DNA of 64,000 nucleotides, from positions 1,426,001-1,490,000 of the forward strand of contig NZ_JPZL01000001.1 in the NCBI RefSeq assembly GCF_000759345.1. The letters run 5' to 3'. A program made the translations under genes and the position numbers. This document shows, one piece after another, positions 44,857 through 55,957 of the stretch. Position 1 is the stretch's first letter. Each line of letters begins with the position of its first letter. Origin of the DNA: Litchfieldella xinjiangensis (lineage in GTDB: Bacteria > Pseudomonadota > Gammaproteobacteria > Pseudomonadales > Halomonadaceae). The notes under the pieces are model-generated. The model did no database searches and had not been told where the DNA came from. It worked only from the letters and a program-made list of their open reading frames with translations.

Positions 44857-45537
44857 TCAACGTGCCGTCAGAATCTGCAGACGGCTGCCGACACGCTCGG
44901 CGCGGTCGGACACTTCACCCACCCAGTCGATGATCTTGTACAGGAAGATCACGTCGACCGGTGGCAGCTCGCTTTCGAGTTCGAACAACTGGCGGCGGAT
45001 AGCCACCTGCTGGTCGTCGCTCTGGTGTTCGAGCTGGTGCAGTTCGCGAATCAGGTTCTGCATCACGTCGGAAACGTTGCGACCGAACCCGGACTCCAGC
45101 AGATCCTTGAGTTCCTCGAGTGCCTTCCTGGCTTGCGCGACCGAGGCCACGGCCGTTTTCATGTATTCGAGGAACGGTTGCTGCAGGGGCTCCGGGGTCA
45201 CCATGCAGCGGCCGAGCATGATGCCGGTGATGTCGCGCACCTTGTTGGCGATCTTGTCCTGCACGCTGATCAGGTCCAGCAGGTCGGAGCGCGACACCGG
45301 CAGGAACAGCGAGTTGGGCAGGTTCAGACGCAATTCGGTCTTGAGCGAGTCGGCGTCGTGCTCGAGTTGCGTGATGGTTTCGCGATGCCTGGCAGCCTGT
45401 TCCCAGTCGCCGGCCAGTGTCGCCTCGTAGAATGGCACCAGCATGTCGGCACAATCATTGACCTTGACGATGTGGGCGAGTAGCGGCTGGAATGGCGAAC
45501 GGCCGAACATCGCTGAAAACGGATTGGGAGTAACCAT
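44857..45537 (-). CDS. DUF47 / TIGR00153 family PiT-associated protein
   Basis: 226 residues, almost all helical and resembling PhoU. It starts VTPNPFSAMFGRSPFQPLLAH, and HIVKVNDCADMLVPFYEATLAGDW and VQDKIANKVRDITGIMLGR match the TIGR00153 pattern. It is thought to regulate the adjacent phosphate transporter from the cytosol. It is the first gene of the leftward operon. Confidence 0.93.
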   Translation of the reverse strand: MVTPNPFSAMFGRSPFQPLLAHIVKVNDCADMLVPFYEATLAGDWEQAARHRETITQLEHDADSLKTELRLNLPNSLFLPVSRSDLLDLISVQDKIANKVRDITGIMLGRCMVTPEPLQQPFLEYMKTAVASVAQARKALEELKDLLESGFGRNVSDVMQNLIRELHQLEHQSDDQQVAIRRQLFELESELPPVDVIFLYKIIDWVGEVSDRAERVGSRLQILTAR

Positions 45538-45638
45538 AGAGAGGTTTTAGCTTAGGAAATGGCGGCCCTCAGTATAGAGTCTGACGACAAGGCCGTCATG
45601 AAAAATTCACCGAACCGACTCACTAAGGTCATGATTCC

Positions 45639-46508
45639 ATGAGCCAGGAAATCGAACTCAAGCTGGCCCTGGCCGACGATGCGGCGTCGCGCCTGTTCGC
45701 CCATCCGCTGCTTGAAGGCGCACCGTCGTCTGTCTATCCGCTGCGCAATACCTACTACGACACCCCCGAGGCAACGTTGGAAGCCGCCCGCGTGGCCTTG
45801 CGCATACGCCGCACCCCGACCGGCCTGCTACAGACCCTGAAGACCAGCGGCCAGGGTCAGGGCGGGCTATCGGTGCGCGGTGAATGGGAGTGGCCGATCG
45901 AGAACGAGACCCTGGACCTGGTGGGGCTTGCCAAGCTGCCGCCGATGCGCGACCTCTCCGCCGATACCTTGGCGTCCCTGATTCCACGCTTCACCACCGA
46001 TTTCGAGCGTCATGCCTGGCATGTGGAGACCGATGACGGTAGCGTCGAAGTGGCTCTGGATCGCGGGGAGATTCGTGCCGCCGGTCGCCGTGTGCCGATC
46101 GCCGAGCTGGAACTGGAACTCAAGGGCGGCAAACCCCAAGCGCTCTGGTTGCTCGCTTCACGTCTCGCCGAGCAGGTTCCCCTGCGACCCGCCAGCACCA
46201 GCAAGGCCGCTCGCAGCGCGGCGCTGCTGGCCGGATCGTGGCCACTACCCAACGATCCGAATACCCCGGCAGCGTGGCTGGAACGTGCGATCGCTGCACT
46301 CGATGCCTACCATGACAGTCGTGACGAGGCTTTCAAGACATCGGCCCGGGAAAGCCTGGCCACGATGGCCGCGCGCGATACCGATGACGACACGCAGCGC
46401 CTGGCCGCCCGGCTTGCCGAGCGTCTCGAGGGGACGTCATGGTTCGATGTAGACTTCGGTCGTGATGCGCTGACACTGGCGCAGCGATTGACGACCCCCG
46501 GGCCGTAG
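45639..46508 (+). CDS. CYTH-domain protein (inorganic triphosphatase-like)
   Basis: 289 residues. EIELKLAL at residues 4-11 is the ExExK signature. NTYYDTPEATL, VALRIRRTPTG, LQTLKTSG and IAELELELKGG are the remaining tunnel strands with their metal- and phosphate-binding Glu, Lys and Arg. E. coli YgiF has CYTH plus CHAD; here the C-terminal 80 residues are too short for a full CHAD. The likely substrate is tripolyphosphate or a similar triphosphate. It is divergent from DUF47-pit, a neighbourhood that suits phosphate metabolism. Confidence 0.9.
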   Translation: MSQEIELKLALADDAASRLFAHPLLEGAPSSVYPLRNTYYDTPEATLEAARVALRIRRTPTGLLQTLKTSGQGQGGLSVRGEWEWPIENETLDLVGLAKLPPMRDLSADTLASLIPRFTTDFERHAWHVETDDGSVEVALDRGEIRAAGRRVPIAELELELKGGKPQALWLLASRLAEQVPLRPASTSKAARSAALLAGSWPLPNDPNTPAAWLERAIAALDAYHDSRDEAFKTSARESLATMAARDTDDDTQRLAARLAERLEGTSWFDVDFGRDALTLAQRLTTPGP

Positions 46509-46541
46509 TGCCCCGTCACGGAACGACTAAAGGAGTACGGT

Positions 46542-47426
46542 GTGGAGTCTCAGCTGAAACCGGCCGGAGAAGGGCTTCGCACCCGTCTCTTCCAGATTAT
46601 CTTCGAATCGGATACGCCTTTGGCCAAGGGATTCGATATCGCCCTGATCATCACCATCCTGGCGAGTGTCGGCGTGGTGATGCTGGAAAGCGTGACGGCC
46701 ATGCAGCCCTACGGCCAAGTGTTCTATGGGCTGGAGTGGTTCTTCACTCTGGCTTTCACTCTTGAGCTCGCCTTGCGTCTTTATTGTTTGGAAAAGCCGC
46801 TTACCTATCTCAAGAGTTTCTACGGCATCATCGACGTGGTCTCGATCCTGCCTACCTGGCTGGTGCTGCTACTGCCAGGCGCCCAATCGCTGGTGGTGGT
46901 GCGGTTGCTGAGAGTGCTGCGAATCTTCCGCATTCTGCGCATGATGCAATTCGTCGGTGAGGGACGAATGCTGATCGACGCCCTGAAGCGTAGCTGGCAC
47001 CAGATCTTCCTGTTCCTGTTCAGCATCTTCATCGTGGTCAGCATCTTCGCCTCGATCGTGTACCTGATCGAGCCGCGCGAGGCGGGCTTTACCAGTATCC
47101 CCAAATCGATCTACTGGGCGGTGGTCAGCCTGACCACGGTCGGCTACGGCGACATCGTTCCGGTCACTGCCCTCGGGCAGACCATCACCATGATGCTGAT
47201 GCTGATCGGTTATTCGATCATCGCCGTGCCTACCGGCGTCTTCTCGGCCCAGGTGATCCGCTCGATTCGCGAGGAGCGCTATTCCGACGAGGCTTGCCCC
47301 GGCTGCGGGCACGATCGCCACGAGAAGCGTGCCCGGTATTGCCTCAAGTGCGGGACCTGGCTCGACGAGACCAGCGAAGACCCAAGAAAAGAGGGCATCA
47401 CCCCACCCGAGAATGCCGGCGACTAG
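46542..47426 (+). CDS. Voltage-gated-type K+ channel with C-terminal zinc ribbon
   Basis: 294 residues. Six helices, S4 with regular arginines (VVVRLLRVLRIFRILRMM), and filter TVGYGD. After S6 the cytoplasmic tail carries CPGCGHDRHEKRARYCLKCG, a four-cysteine zinc ribbon. Start is GTG 46542 with AGGAG 7 bp upstream. The stop overlaps the convergent yciO stop by 4 bp. The ribbon may be a regulatory or assembly element; its ligand is not known. Confidence 0.92.
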   Translation: MESQLKPAGEGLRTRLFQIIFESDTPLAKGFDIALIITILASVGVVMLESVTAMQPYGQVFYGLEWFFTLAFTLELALRLYCLEKPLTYLKSFYGIIDVVSILPTWLVLLLPGAQSLVVVRLLRVLRIFRILRMMQFVGEGRMLIDALKRSWHQIFLFLFSIFIVVSIFASIVYLIEPREAGFTSIPKSIYWAVVSLTTVGYGDIVPVTALGQTITMMLMLIGYSIIAVPTGVFSAQVIRSIREERYSDEACPGCGHDRHEKRARYCLKCGTWLDETSEDPRKEGITPPENAGD

Positions 47427-48046
47427 CCCTGGAACGGACTGATGTCGCCACGACCCTCGCGCAGGATGACCGGCGGGAGGTCGCGAAGATCGATCACGCT
47501 GGTCGGCTCGAGGTGGCAGGCGCCACCATCGATGATCAAGTCCAGATGCGCACCGAAACGATCGCGGATGGCTTCGGGGTCGGTCATCGGCAGCGTTTCG
47601 CCTTCCGGAATCAGCGTGACGCTCATCAGCGGCTCGCCCAGCGCCGCGAGCAAGTCGTGGGTAATGCGATGGTCGGGCACGCGCACGCCGATCGAGCGGC
47701 GCTTGGGGTGCAGCAGCAAGCGCGGCACTTCGGTAGTGGCGACGAGGATGAAGGTGTACGGCCCCGGCGTATGGGTCTTGAGCAACCGGAAGACGATATT
47801 ATCGACCTTGGCGTATTTCCCGATCTCCGACAGATCCGAGCAGACCAGCGTGAAGTTGTGCTTGTCGTCCAGGGAACGCAGCCACTTGATCTTCTCGATG
47901 GCTTTCTTGTCGCCCAGGTGGCAGCCCAGGGCATACCCTGAATCGGTGGGATAAGCCACTACTCCGCCCTGGCGAATGATCGCTGTCGCCTGATCGATCA
48001 GGCGCTTCTGGGGATTGTCGGGATGAATCTCGAAATACTGCGTCAT
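47423..48046 (-). CDS. yciO: YciO/Sua5/YrdC-family L-threonylcarbamoyladenylate synthase-type protein
   Basis: 207 residues. The YrdC fold has VVAYPTDSGYALGCHL and KRRSIGVRVPDH with basic residues for nucleotide binding. Residues 58-80 (WLRSLDDKHNFTLVCSDLSEI) match YciO rather than TsaC. YciO is a paralogue of the t6A enzyme TsaC, with weak activity reported and no settled role. AAGGA precedes ATG 48046. It follows rnm by 13 bp on the same strand. Confidence 0.93.
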   Translation of the reverse strand: MTQYFEIHPDNPQKRLIDQATAIIRQGGVVAYPTDSGYALGCHLGDKKAIEKIKWLRSLDDKHNFTLVCSDLSEIGKYAKVDNIVFRLLKTHTPGPYTFILVATTEVPRLLLHPKRRSIGVRVPDHRITHDLLAALGEPLMSVTLIPEGETLPMTDPEAIRDRFGAHLDLIIDGGACHLEPTSVIDLRDLPPVILREGRGDISPFQG

Positions 48047-48059
48047 GGGTCGCGTTCCT

Positions 48060-48989
48060 TTAAATCGATTCGCTGTTAGTCACCGGCTTGGCTGCGCCGA
48101 AGGCGGCCAGGCGCGGATGCATCCATACCGGCACGACGCGGGTGCGTGGCACATCGCTCAAGGCTCCCGGGGCGATGGCACCCCCCGGAAAATGAAAATC
48201 GCTGCCCAGCGAGCCGTAAAACCCGCGTTCATCGAGCTGCCGCGCCAGGTCACGGGTCAGATCGGCGTTCTGGTAGCCGCTGACCAGCTCGACGGCCTCG
48301 CCACCTGCCTTGTGGAAATCGTCCAGCAACAGGCCACGTTTGCGTCGCGTCATTCCATAGCGTAGCGGATGCGCCAGCACCGCCACCCCACCGGCGTCGA
48401 CGATCCATTCCACCACCTCGGAGAGATAGGGCCAGTGAGACTTGACGTCACCGGGCTTGCCGTTGCCCAGGTATTTCTTGAAGGCGGTGGCGATGTCGGG
48501 CACCAGTTCGGCTTCGACCAAGGCCTTGGCGAAATCGGGCCGGCCCAAGGGGCGATCCTCACCCCCCGTTTGCTGTCGCGCACGGGCCAGCGCATCCTTG
48601 AGGCCGATTTTCTCCAGCCGAGTGGCGATCACTTCGGAACGCGCTTCCCGTGCCCGTGCCTGGGCAACGAGCCCTTCGTCCAGTGCCCCCTGCGCCCCAT
48701 GAGGCAAGAGCCCCACGACGTGGATGTTCACGCCGCGCCATTGCGAGGATAGCTCGGTGCCGGGCAACAGGCACATGCCTAGCGGCTCGGCAGCGGATTG
48801 GGCCTCGGCGACGCCCGCCACGGTGTCGTGGTCGGTCAGCGCCATGTGGGTCACCCCCCGCTGATGGCAGAGCGCAACCAGCGCGGCGGGCGCCAGGGCA
48901 CCGTCGGAGGCGGTAGAGTGCATGTGGAAATCGATTCCCCGGCCTTCGGCCAGGCAGGTAGGCAATGCGGAAAGCGCAGTCATTGGCAT
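48060..48989 (-). CDS. rnm: PHP-domain 5'-3' exoribonuclease RNase AM (YciV)
   Basis: 309 residues. PHP motif I is [11 protein letters not shown], followed by [28 protein letters not shown] and GSDFHFPG, which give the trinuclear metal site. In E. coli this enzyme matures rRNA 5' ends and hydrolyses 3',5'-phosphoadenosine-type ends. It heads a two-gene unit with yciO. ATG 48989 and a second ATG two codons later are both possible. Confidence 0.93.
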   Translation of the reverse strand: MPMTALSALPTCLAEGRGIDFHMHSTASDGALAPAALVALCHQRGVTHMALTDHDTVAGVAEAQSAAEPLGMCLLPGTELSSQWRGVNIHVVGLLPHGAQGALDEGLVAQARAREARSEVIATRLEKIGLKDALARARQQTGGEDRPLGRPDFAKALVEAELVPDIATAFKKYLGNGKPGDVKSHWPYLSEVVEWIVDAGGVAVLAHPLRYGMTRRKRGLLLDDFHKAGGEAVELVSGYQNADLTRDLARQLDERGFYGSLGSDFHFPGGAIAPGALSDVPRTRVVPVWMHPRLAAFGAAKPVTNSESI

Positions 48990-49080
48990 GACGCCACGCG
49001 GCGTCTTTGTCAGAATAAAGGGCCACCATGGTGCGCGTCCGGCGCGACACGGTCAATCCTGGCCAGGAGGAAGCACGCTA

Positions 49081-49380
49081 ATGCTCTACGCAATCATCAG
49101 TGAAGATACCCAGAACAGCCTCGAAAAACGCCTGGCGGCACGGCCCGACCATTTGGCACGTCTCGAGAATCTACGCGAGCAGGGCCGCCTGGTACTGGCC
49201 GGCCCCCACCCGGCCATCGACGCCGAAACACCGGGCGATGCCGGCTTTACCGGCAGCCTGGTGGTCGCGGAGTTCGACGACCTGGACAGCGCCCAGGCCT
49301 GGGCGGACGCCGACCCCTACACGATCGCGGGGGTGTATCACCAGGTCACGGTGAAGCCTTTCAAGAAAGTGCTGCCCTAG
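49081..49380 (+). CDS. yciI: YciI-like protein
   Basis: 99 residues. [33 protein letters not shown] and [20 protein letters not shown] form the dimeric alpha/beta ferredoxin-like YciI domain, with the conserved His and Asp of the putative active site. AGGAGG is upstream of the ATG. The frame is open further upstream, without support. It is divergent from rnm, keeping the yciI/yciO/rnm neighbourhood of other gammaproteobacteria. Confidence 0.93.
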   Translation: MLYAIISEDTQNSLEKRLAARPDHLARLENLREQGRLVLAGPHPAIDAETPGDAGFTGSLVVAEFDDLDSAQAWADADPYTIAGVYHQVTVKPFKKVLP

Positions 49381-49440
49381 GCGTCACCCGCCGGGCGTGG
49401 ACGACGTCCGGCGGGCAAAGGAAGCGTTGCCGCTCACCGG

Positions 49441-49477
49441 TTGTGCATAACGTTCTTTGCACAGCATCTGTGGATAA
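49441..49477. promoter_or_regulatory. DnaA-box-like pair upstream of mnmC
   Basis: TGTGGATAA at 49469-49477 is a perfect DnaA box (TTATCCACA on the minus strand); TTGTGCATAA at 49441-49450 is one mismatch away. They lie in the 194-bp yciI-mnmC gap, upstream of the mnmC start. Confidence 0.5.
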
Positions 49478-49574
49478 CTGTGTTAACAGCCCGCGGACGC
49501 ATTGCGCCAAGCCACAACGCGCCTTGCGCGGCGATAATCGATCAATTTTTGACCTAGCCGAACGGAGTCACCGC

Positions 49575-51626
49575 GTGGCCGCTTCCGCCGATGCATCCTC
49601 CCTGCCGACCGCCCTGTCCCACGCACAACTCGATTGGCGGCGTGACGATGCCGAATTGGAAACGCCCCATTCCCGGCATTTCGACGATGTCTATTTTTCC
49701 CGCCACGATGGCCGCGCCGAGACCGAACACGTCTTCCTTGCTGCCAACGACCTGCCACAGCGATTTGCCGCCTGGTCGTGCGCCCGTCCGTTTACCATTG
49801 GCGAAACCGGTTTCGGTACCGGTTTGAACACGCTCTGCGCCTGGGCCTGCTTCGAGCGGTATGCCGCGCCCGGGGCCCGGCTGCATCTGGTCTCCACCGA
49901 ACGCTACCCCCTCACCCGAGACGACCTGGCACGCGCGCTGGCGGTATGGCCCGATCTTGGCGACAAGGCCAAGCAACTGGTGGCCCGGTGGCCCGAGGCC
50001 GTGGCGGGCGTGCACCGGCTGGTACTCGCTGAGCGCGTCACGCTGGATCTGCACTTCGGCGACAGTGCCGAGCGCCTGGCGCATCTCGATGGTCGTGTCG
50101 ACGCCTGGTTCCTGGATGGCTTCGCGCCCGCCAAGAATCCCGACATGTGGCAACCGGCCCTGTTCGAGGCCATGGCACACGCCAGCCACCCCGGCGCCAC
50201 GTTCGCCACGTTCACGTGTGCCGGAGTGGTCAAACGCGGGCTTCGTGCCGCCGGGTTCAACTGGCGCAAGGTGCCAGGGTTCGGGCGCAAGCGGGAAATG
50301 CTGGCAGGCGATATCGCTTCGCCCCCCGCCGATATCCGGCGACAGGCGACGCCCTGGTTCCAGCCGCCCGTCCCGCTGCCGGCGCGCCATGTGGCGGTGA
50401 TCGGAGCCGGGCTGGCCGGCGCCAGCGTGGCCCATGCCCTGGCACGCCGCGGGGTGTCGGTGACCCTTGTCGACAAGGACGGCCCCGGGAGCGGCGGCTC
50501 GGGCAATCGCCAGGGTGCGCTGTACGTCAAGCTGGCGGCCGAGGCCAACCTGCAGAGCCGTTTCTATCTTGCCGGGCTGCTGTATTCGCGGCGCTGGCTG
50601 GCCGAGATCGACCCCGAACAACAATTATGGCGGGATTGCGGCGTGCTGCAACTGGCGTCCTCACCCCGGGAGCGCCAGCGCCAGTCGCGCTTCCTCGAGC
50701 ACTACGGCCTACCCGAGACGGTCGTGACACGCGTGAACGCCGACACTGCCAGCCGGCTCGCCGGGCGTGGCGACGCGATGCGCCTAGGCCTGGCGGCGGA
50801 TGACGGTACGGAGATGGGCGGGCTCGATTATCCACAGGCGGGCTGGGTGCGCCCGGCCCGTTTGTGTGAATACTTGGCAGCGACTCCTGGCGTGCGCTTT
50901 CAAGAAGGCGAGGCCGTGCGGCTCGAACGGCAAGACTCGGGCTGGCAGGTTCACCTCGCCGACGGGACGACGCTCGAGGCCGACCACGTGGTGATCGCTA
51001 CCGCGGCCTTGGCCAACCGCTTTACCCAGACCGAGACCCTGCCGCTGCAGCCCATCCGCGGCCAGGTATCGATGCTCGACCTGCCGCCCGGCGTGCCTGA
51101 ACTTGGCCGCGTGGTGTGTGCAGGCGGCTATGCCCCACCCGCGCTGGACGGCGTACAGACGTTCGGCGCCACCTTCGCACCGAATACTGCCGATACCGAC
51201 CTGCGCGAGGCCGACCATGCCGCCAACCTGGCCGAACTCGAACGCACCCTGCCGGGATACGTCGAGGCCTTGCGCCAGGCGGGGGTCTCGCTCGACCCCG
51301 CCTCGCTATCCGGCCGCGCCGCAGTTCGTGCCGCCAGCCCCGACAAGACGCCCTATGCCGGCCCGGTACCCGATGCCCAGCGCTGGCAAGCCGATTACGG
51401 TGTATTGTCCAAGGATGCCAAACGGATTCCCGAGATTCCGGGTGAACATCATCCGGGGATGTGGATCAGTGCCGCCCATGGCTCACGCGGTCTGGCCAGC
51501 GCACCGCTGTGTGCCGAGGTGATTGCCTCACGCATCTGCGACGAGCCGTTACCTGTCGAAATCGAACTCGCCGATCACCTGCATCCCGGCCGGCGAGTGA
51601 TCAGCGATATCATCCGTGGACACTAG
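49575..51626 (+). CDS. mnmC: Bifunctional tRNA mnm5s2U biosynthesis protein MnmC
   Basis: 683 residues from GTG 49575 (GGAG 8 bp upstream; the frame is open 44 codons further but those are not family-like). Residues 1-245 are the SAM-dependent methyltransferase (IGETGFGTGLNTLCAW; DAWFLDGFAPAKNPDMW). Residues 260-670 are the FAD oxidase (VAVIGAGLAGASVAHALARRG; AHGSRGLASAPLCAEVI). Together they convert cmnm5U to nm5U and then mnm5U at the wobble base 34. The fusion is complete. Confidence 0.95.
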   Translation: MAASADASSLPTALSHAQLDWRRDDAELETPHSRHFDDVYFSRHDGRAETEHVFLAANDLPQRFAAWSCARPFTIGETGFGTGLNTLCAWACFERYAAPGARLHLVSTERYPLTRDDLARALAVWPDLGDKAKQLVARWPEAVAGVHRLVLAERVTLDLHFGDSAERLAHLDGRVDAWFLDGFAPAKNPDMWQPALFEAMAHASHPGATFATFTCAGVVKRGLRAAGFNWRKVPGFGRKREMLAGDIASPPADIRRQATPWFQPPVPLPARHVAVIGAGLAGASVAHALARRGVSVTLVDKDGPGSGGSGNRQGALYVKLAAEANLQSRFYLAGLLYSRRWLAEIDPEQQLWRDCGVLQLASSPRERQRQSRFLEHYGLPETVVTRVNADTASRLAGRGDAMRLGLAADDGTEMGGLDYPQAGWVRPARLCEYLAATPGVRFQEGEAVRLERQDSGWQVHLADGTTLEADHVVIATAALANRFTQTETLPLQPIRGQVSMLDLPPGVPELGRVVCAGGYAPPALDGVQTFGATFAPNTADTDLREADHAANLAELERTLPGYVEALRQAGVSLDPASLSGRAAVRAASPDKTPYAGPVPDAQRWQADYGVLSKDAKRIPEIPGEHHPGMWISAAHGSRGLASAPLCAEVIASRICDEPLPVEIELADHLHPGRRVISDIIRGH

Positions 51627-51635
51627 AGCCCGGCT

Positions 51636-54032
<2,397 letters not shown>

Positions 54033-54059
54033 ATCGGTACCGATCGAACGTGGCGTGCG

Positions 54060-55760
54060 TCAGTTCGCCTGGTAGCGGTGCAGACGGTGACGACGCTCGA
54101 ATTCGTGTACGCGCTGGCGGGCGAACTCGACGGTCTGGGCCGTCATCACGCTGCGGTTCTCGTCCTTCAGCTCACCGCCCAGGTGACGTACCACCACCAT
54201 GGCGGTTTCGACCATGGCCTCGAACGCCGCGCTGGTATCGTGGGCGCCGGGCAGCGGCATCAACAGGGTGATGCCCGGGGTGGAGAACTCGTCCATGGAC
54301 TGGAGCGGGAAGGTACCGGGCTTGACCACGTTGACCATCGAGAACTGCAGCTCGCTGAGCGGATCCTCGGTTTCGAAGCGATGGAAGATGCCCATTTCAC
54401 GGCTATAACGCAAGCCGCAAGCCAGCATCAGGTCGAGGAGCGCGGTGCCGGAGAAGCCGGCTTCGTCACGCGACATCACACTGATGACGATGACTTCCTC
54501 GGCATGGCTGAGCGTGTCGCGGGCATGCTCGCCGTTGACGTCGTGGCGCAGTGCCTTTTCCACCACTGGATGCGGCGTGACGACATCATGTTGTGCCGCC
54601 ATGGTGTCGTCGTAGGCCTCGTCATGCGCCCCATATTCCAGGGGCTCGTCAGTCGAGGCGAAGGTCATCTGATCGTAACGGGGCTGGTCACTATACGCCG
54701 CCGCGCTGGAACGATGCGAAGGCGCAAACAGCGGATCGTCGTAATCGTCCTCGGCCAGCGAACGCTCTTTCTCGCGCTGCAAGCGTTCGGCTTCATGTGC
54801 CTCGCGCTCGGCTTTCTCCTGCTGACGACGACTGGCCTCTCGTGCCTTACGCTCGGCCTTCTCCTGCTCGCGCTTGAGTTTTTCCTTGCGGCGCTGTGTC
54901 TTGCGCTCGGCAAGGTTGCGCGAGAGTGACGCTCCGAAGCGCTGCATGGAAGCTCCCATTCGTAGCGAATTCGATTTGAAGGAGTCGCTCATGCCATCCA
55001 GGTCGACGATTCGATAACGCTCGGCGTCGAGGTGTTCGTCGTGATCCTCCGGATCGGCAGCCAGACCGGGCATGTCCTGCGATTCGCTCCGCGCAGCCTG
55101 CCGGGGTTCTGTCTCGAGGGCCGAGAGGGTCGGCTCGCTACGCTCGCGTGAAGCGGCATCATTGGCCTGTGCTGTTGCCTGGGCCTGTGACGCTACCTGG
55201 GGTTCGGCTTCACGCGGGGCCGGCTCACTGTGATGAGGCGCTGCCTGGGCACGGGCCGCAGTGCGTTGGGTCGCCGTGACGTCCGGCTGCGGCGCGACAG
55301 AATCGGTAGGACGAGTTTCGGCCGCGGATGTCTCAGCGACAGGCATCGGGCGTTCGGCAACTGGCGCGACAGCGGGACGAGTGGCCGTGGACGTCTCAGG
55401 GGCATGCGTCTCGTCGGTGTCGTGCGACGGGGCCGACTTGCGCCAGTTGGAGAGCACCGTGGAGGGTCCGGGGTGCTCCTGGCGCTTCAACTTGGGCTTG
55501 CCCTCGAACCGATCATAGGTAGCCGGCTTGACGACCCGCGCTCCGCCGTTGGGCAATTCCCATTGGAGTTCGGCCTCGCGTGCCGCCTCGTCGGGATCGT
55601 TGACTGGGGTGTCGTTTTTCACCTCTGGACTCGTCGAACGGATGTCGACCTGGTCCAGCCGGGGCACACGCCGCTGGCGCTGGAGGCGGCGTATACCATC
55701 GATCACGATGATGCTCACCAGAGCCAGCCCCAGAATGATTAGCCACTCTCTTAGTTCCAT
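54060..55760 (-). CDS. zipA: Cell division protein ZipA with enlarged charged linker
   Basis: 566 residues against 328 in E. coli. The N-terminal anchor LREWLIILGLALVSIIVIDGI is followed by a basic patch, a long Pro/Ala/Thr/Gln-rich linker, and then an unusual Lys/Arg/Glu helix (about 265-330: RKTQRRKEKLKREQEKAERK and similar). The C-terminal FtsZ-binding domain (about 420-560) has VISVMSRDEAGFSGTALLDLMLACGLRYSREMGIFHR and is complete. ZipA tethers FtsZ to the membrane. The linker growth fits lineage variation. Confidence 0.93.
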   Translation of the reverse strand: MELREWLIILGLALVSIIVIDGIRRLQRQRRVPRLDQVDIRSTSPEVKNDTPVNDPDEAAREAELQWELPNGGARVVKPATYDRFEGKPKLKRQEHPGPSTVLSNWRKSAPSHDTDETHAPETSTATRPAVAPVAERPMPVAETSAAETRPTDSVAPQPDVTATQRTAARAQAAPHHSEPAPREAEPQVASQAQATAQANDAASRERSEPTLSALETEPRQAARSESQDMPGLAADPEDHDEHLDAERYRIVDLDGMSDSFKSNSLRMGASMQRFGASLSRNLAERKTQRRKEKLKREQEKAERKAREASRRQQEKAEREAHEAERLQREKERSLAEDDYDDPLFAPSHRSSAAAYSDQPRYDQMTFASTDEPLEYGAHDEAYDDTMAAQHDVVTPHPVVEKALRHDVNGEHARDTLSHAEEVIVISVMSRDEAGFSGTALLDLMLACGLRYSREMGIFHRFETEDPLSELQFSMVNVVKPGTFPLQSMDEFSTPGITLLMPLPGAHDTSAAFEAMVETAMVVVRHLGGELKDENRSVMTAQTVEFARQRVHEFERRHRLHRYQAN

Positions 55761-55957
55761 GGGTCGTCTTGCCTGTTTGCTAAGGCGCCATGCCTGAATA
55801 GGTTGTTCGACAACAGCATAGCGCGATTATCAAAAAAAGGGCCACTATTTTTAATTGTCAAGTTTCGATACAGACCCGAAGCAATTCCCCGCTAATCGTC
55901 TCGTCGTTCATCGTGATCCATCCTTGGTAACCCGTTTGAAGTTCCGGTTCAAGACGC

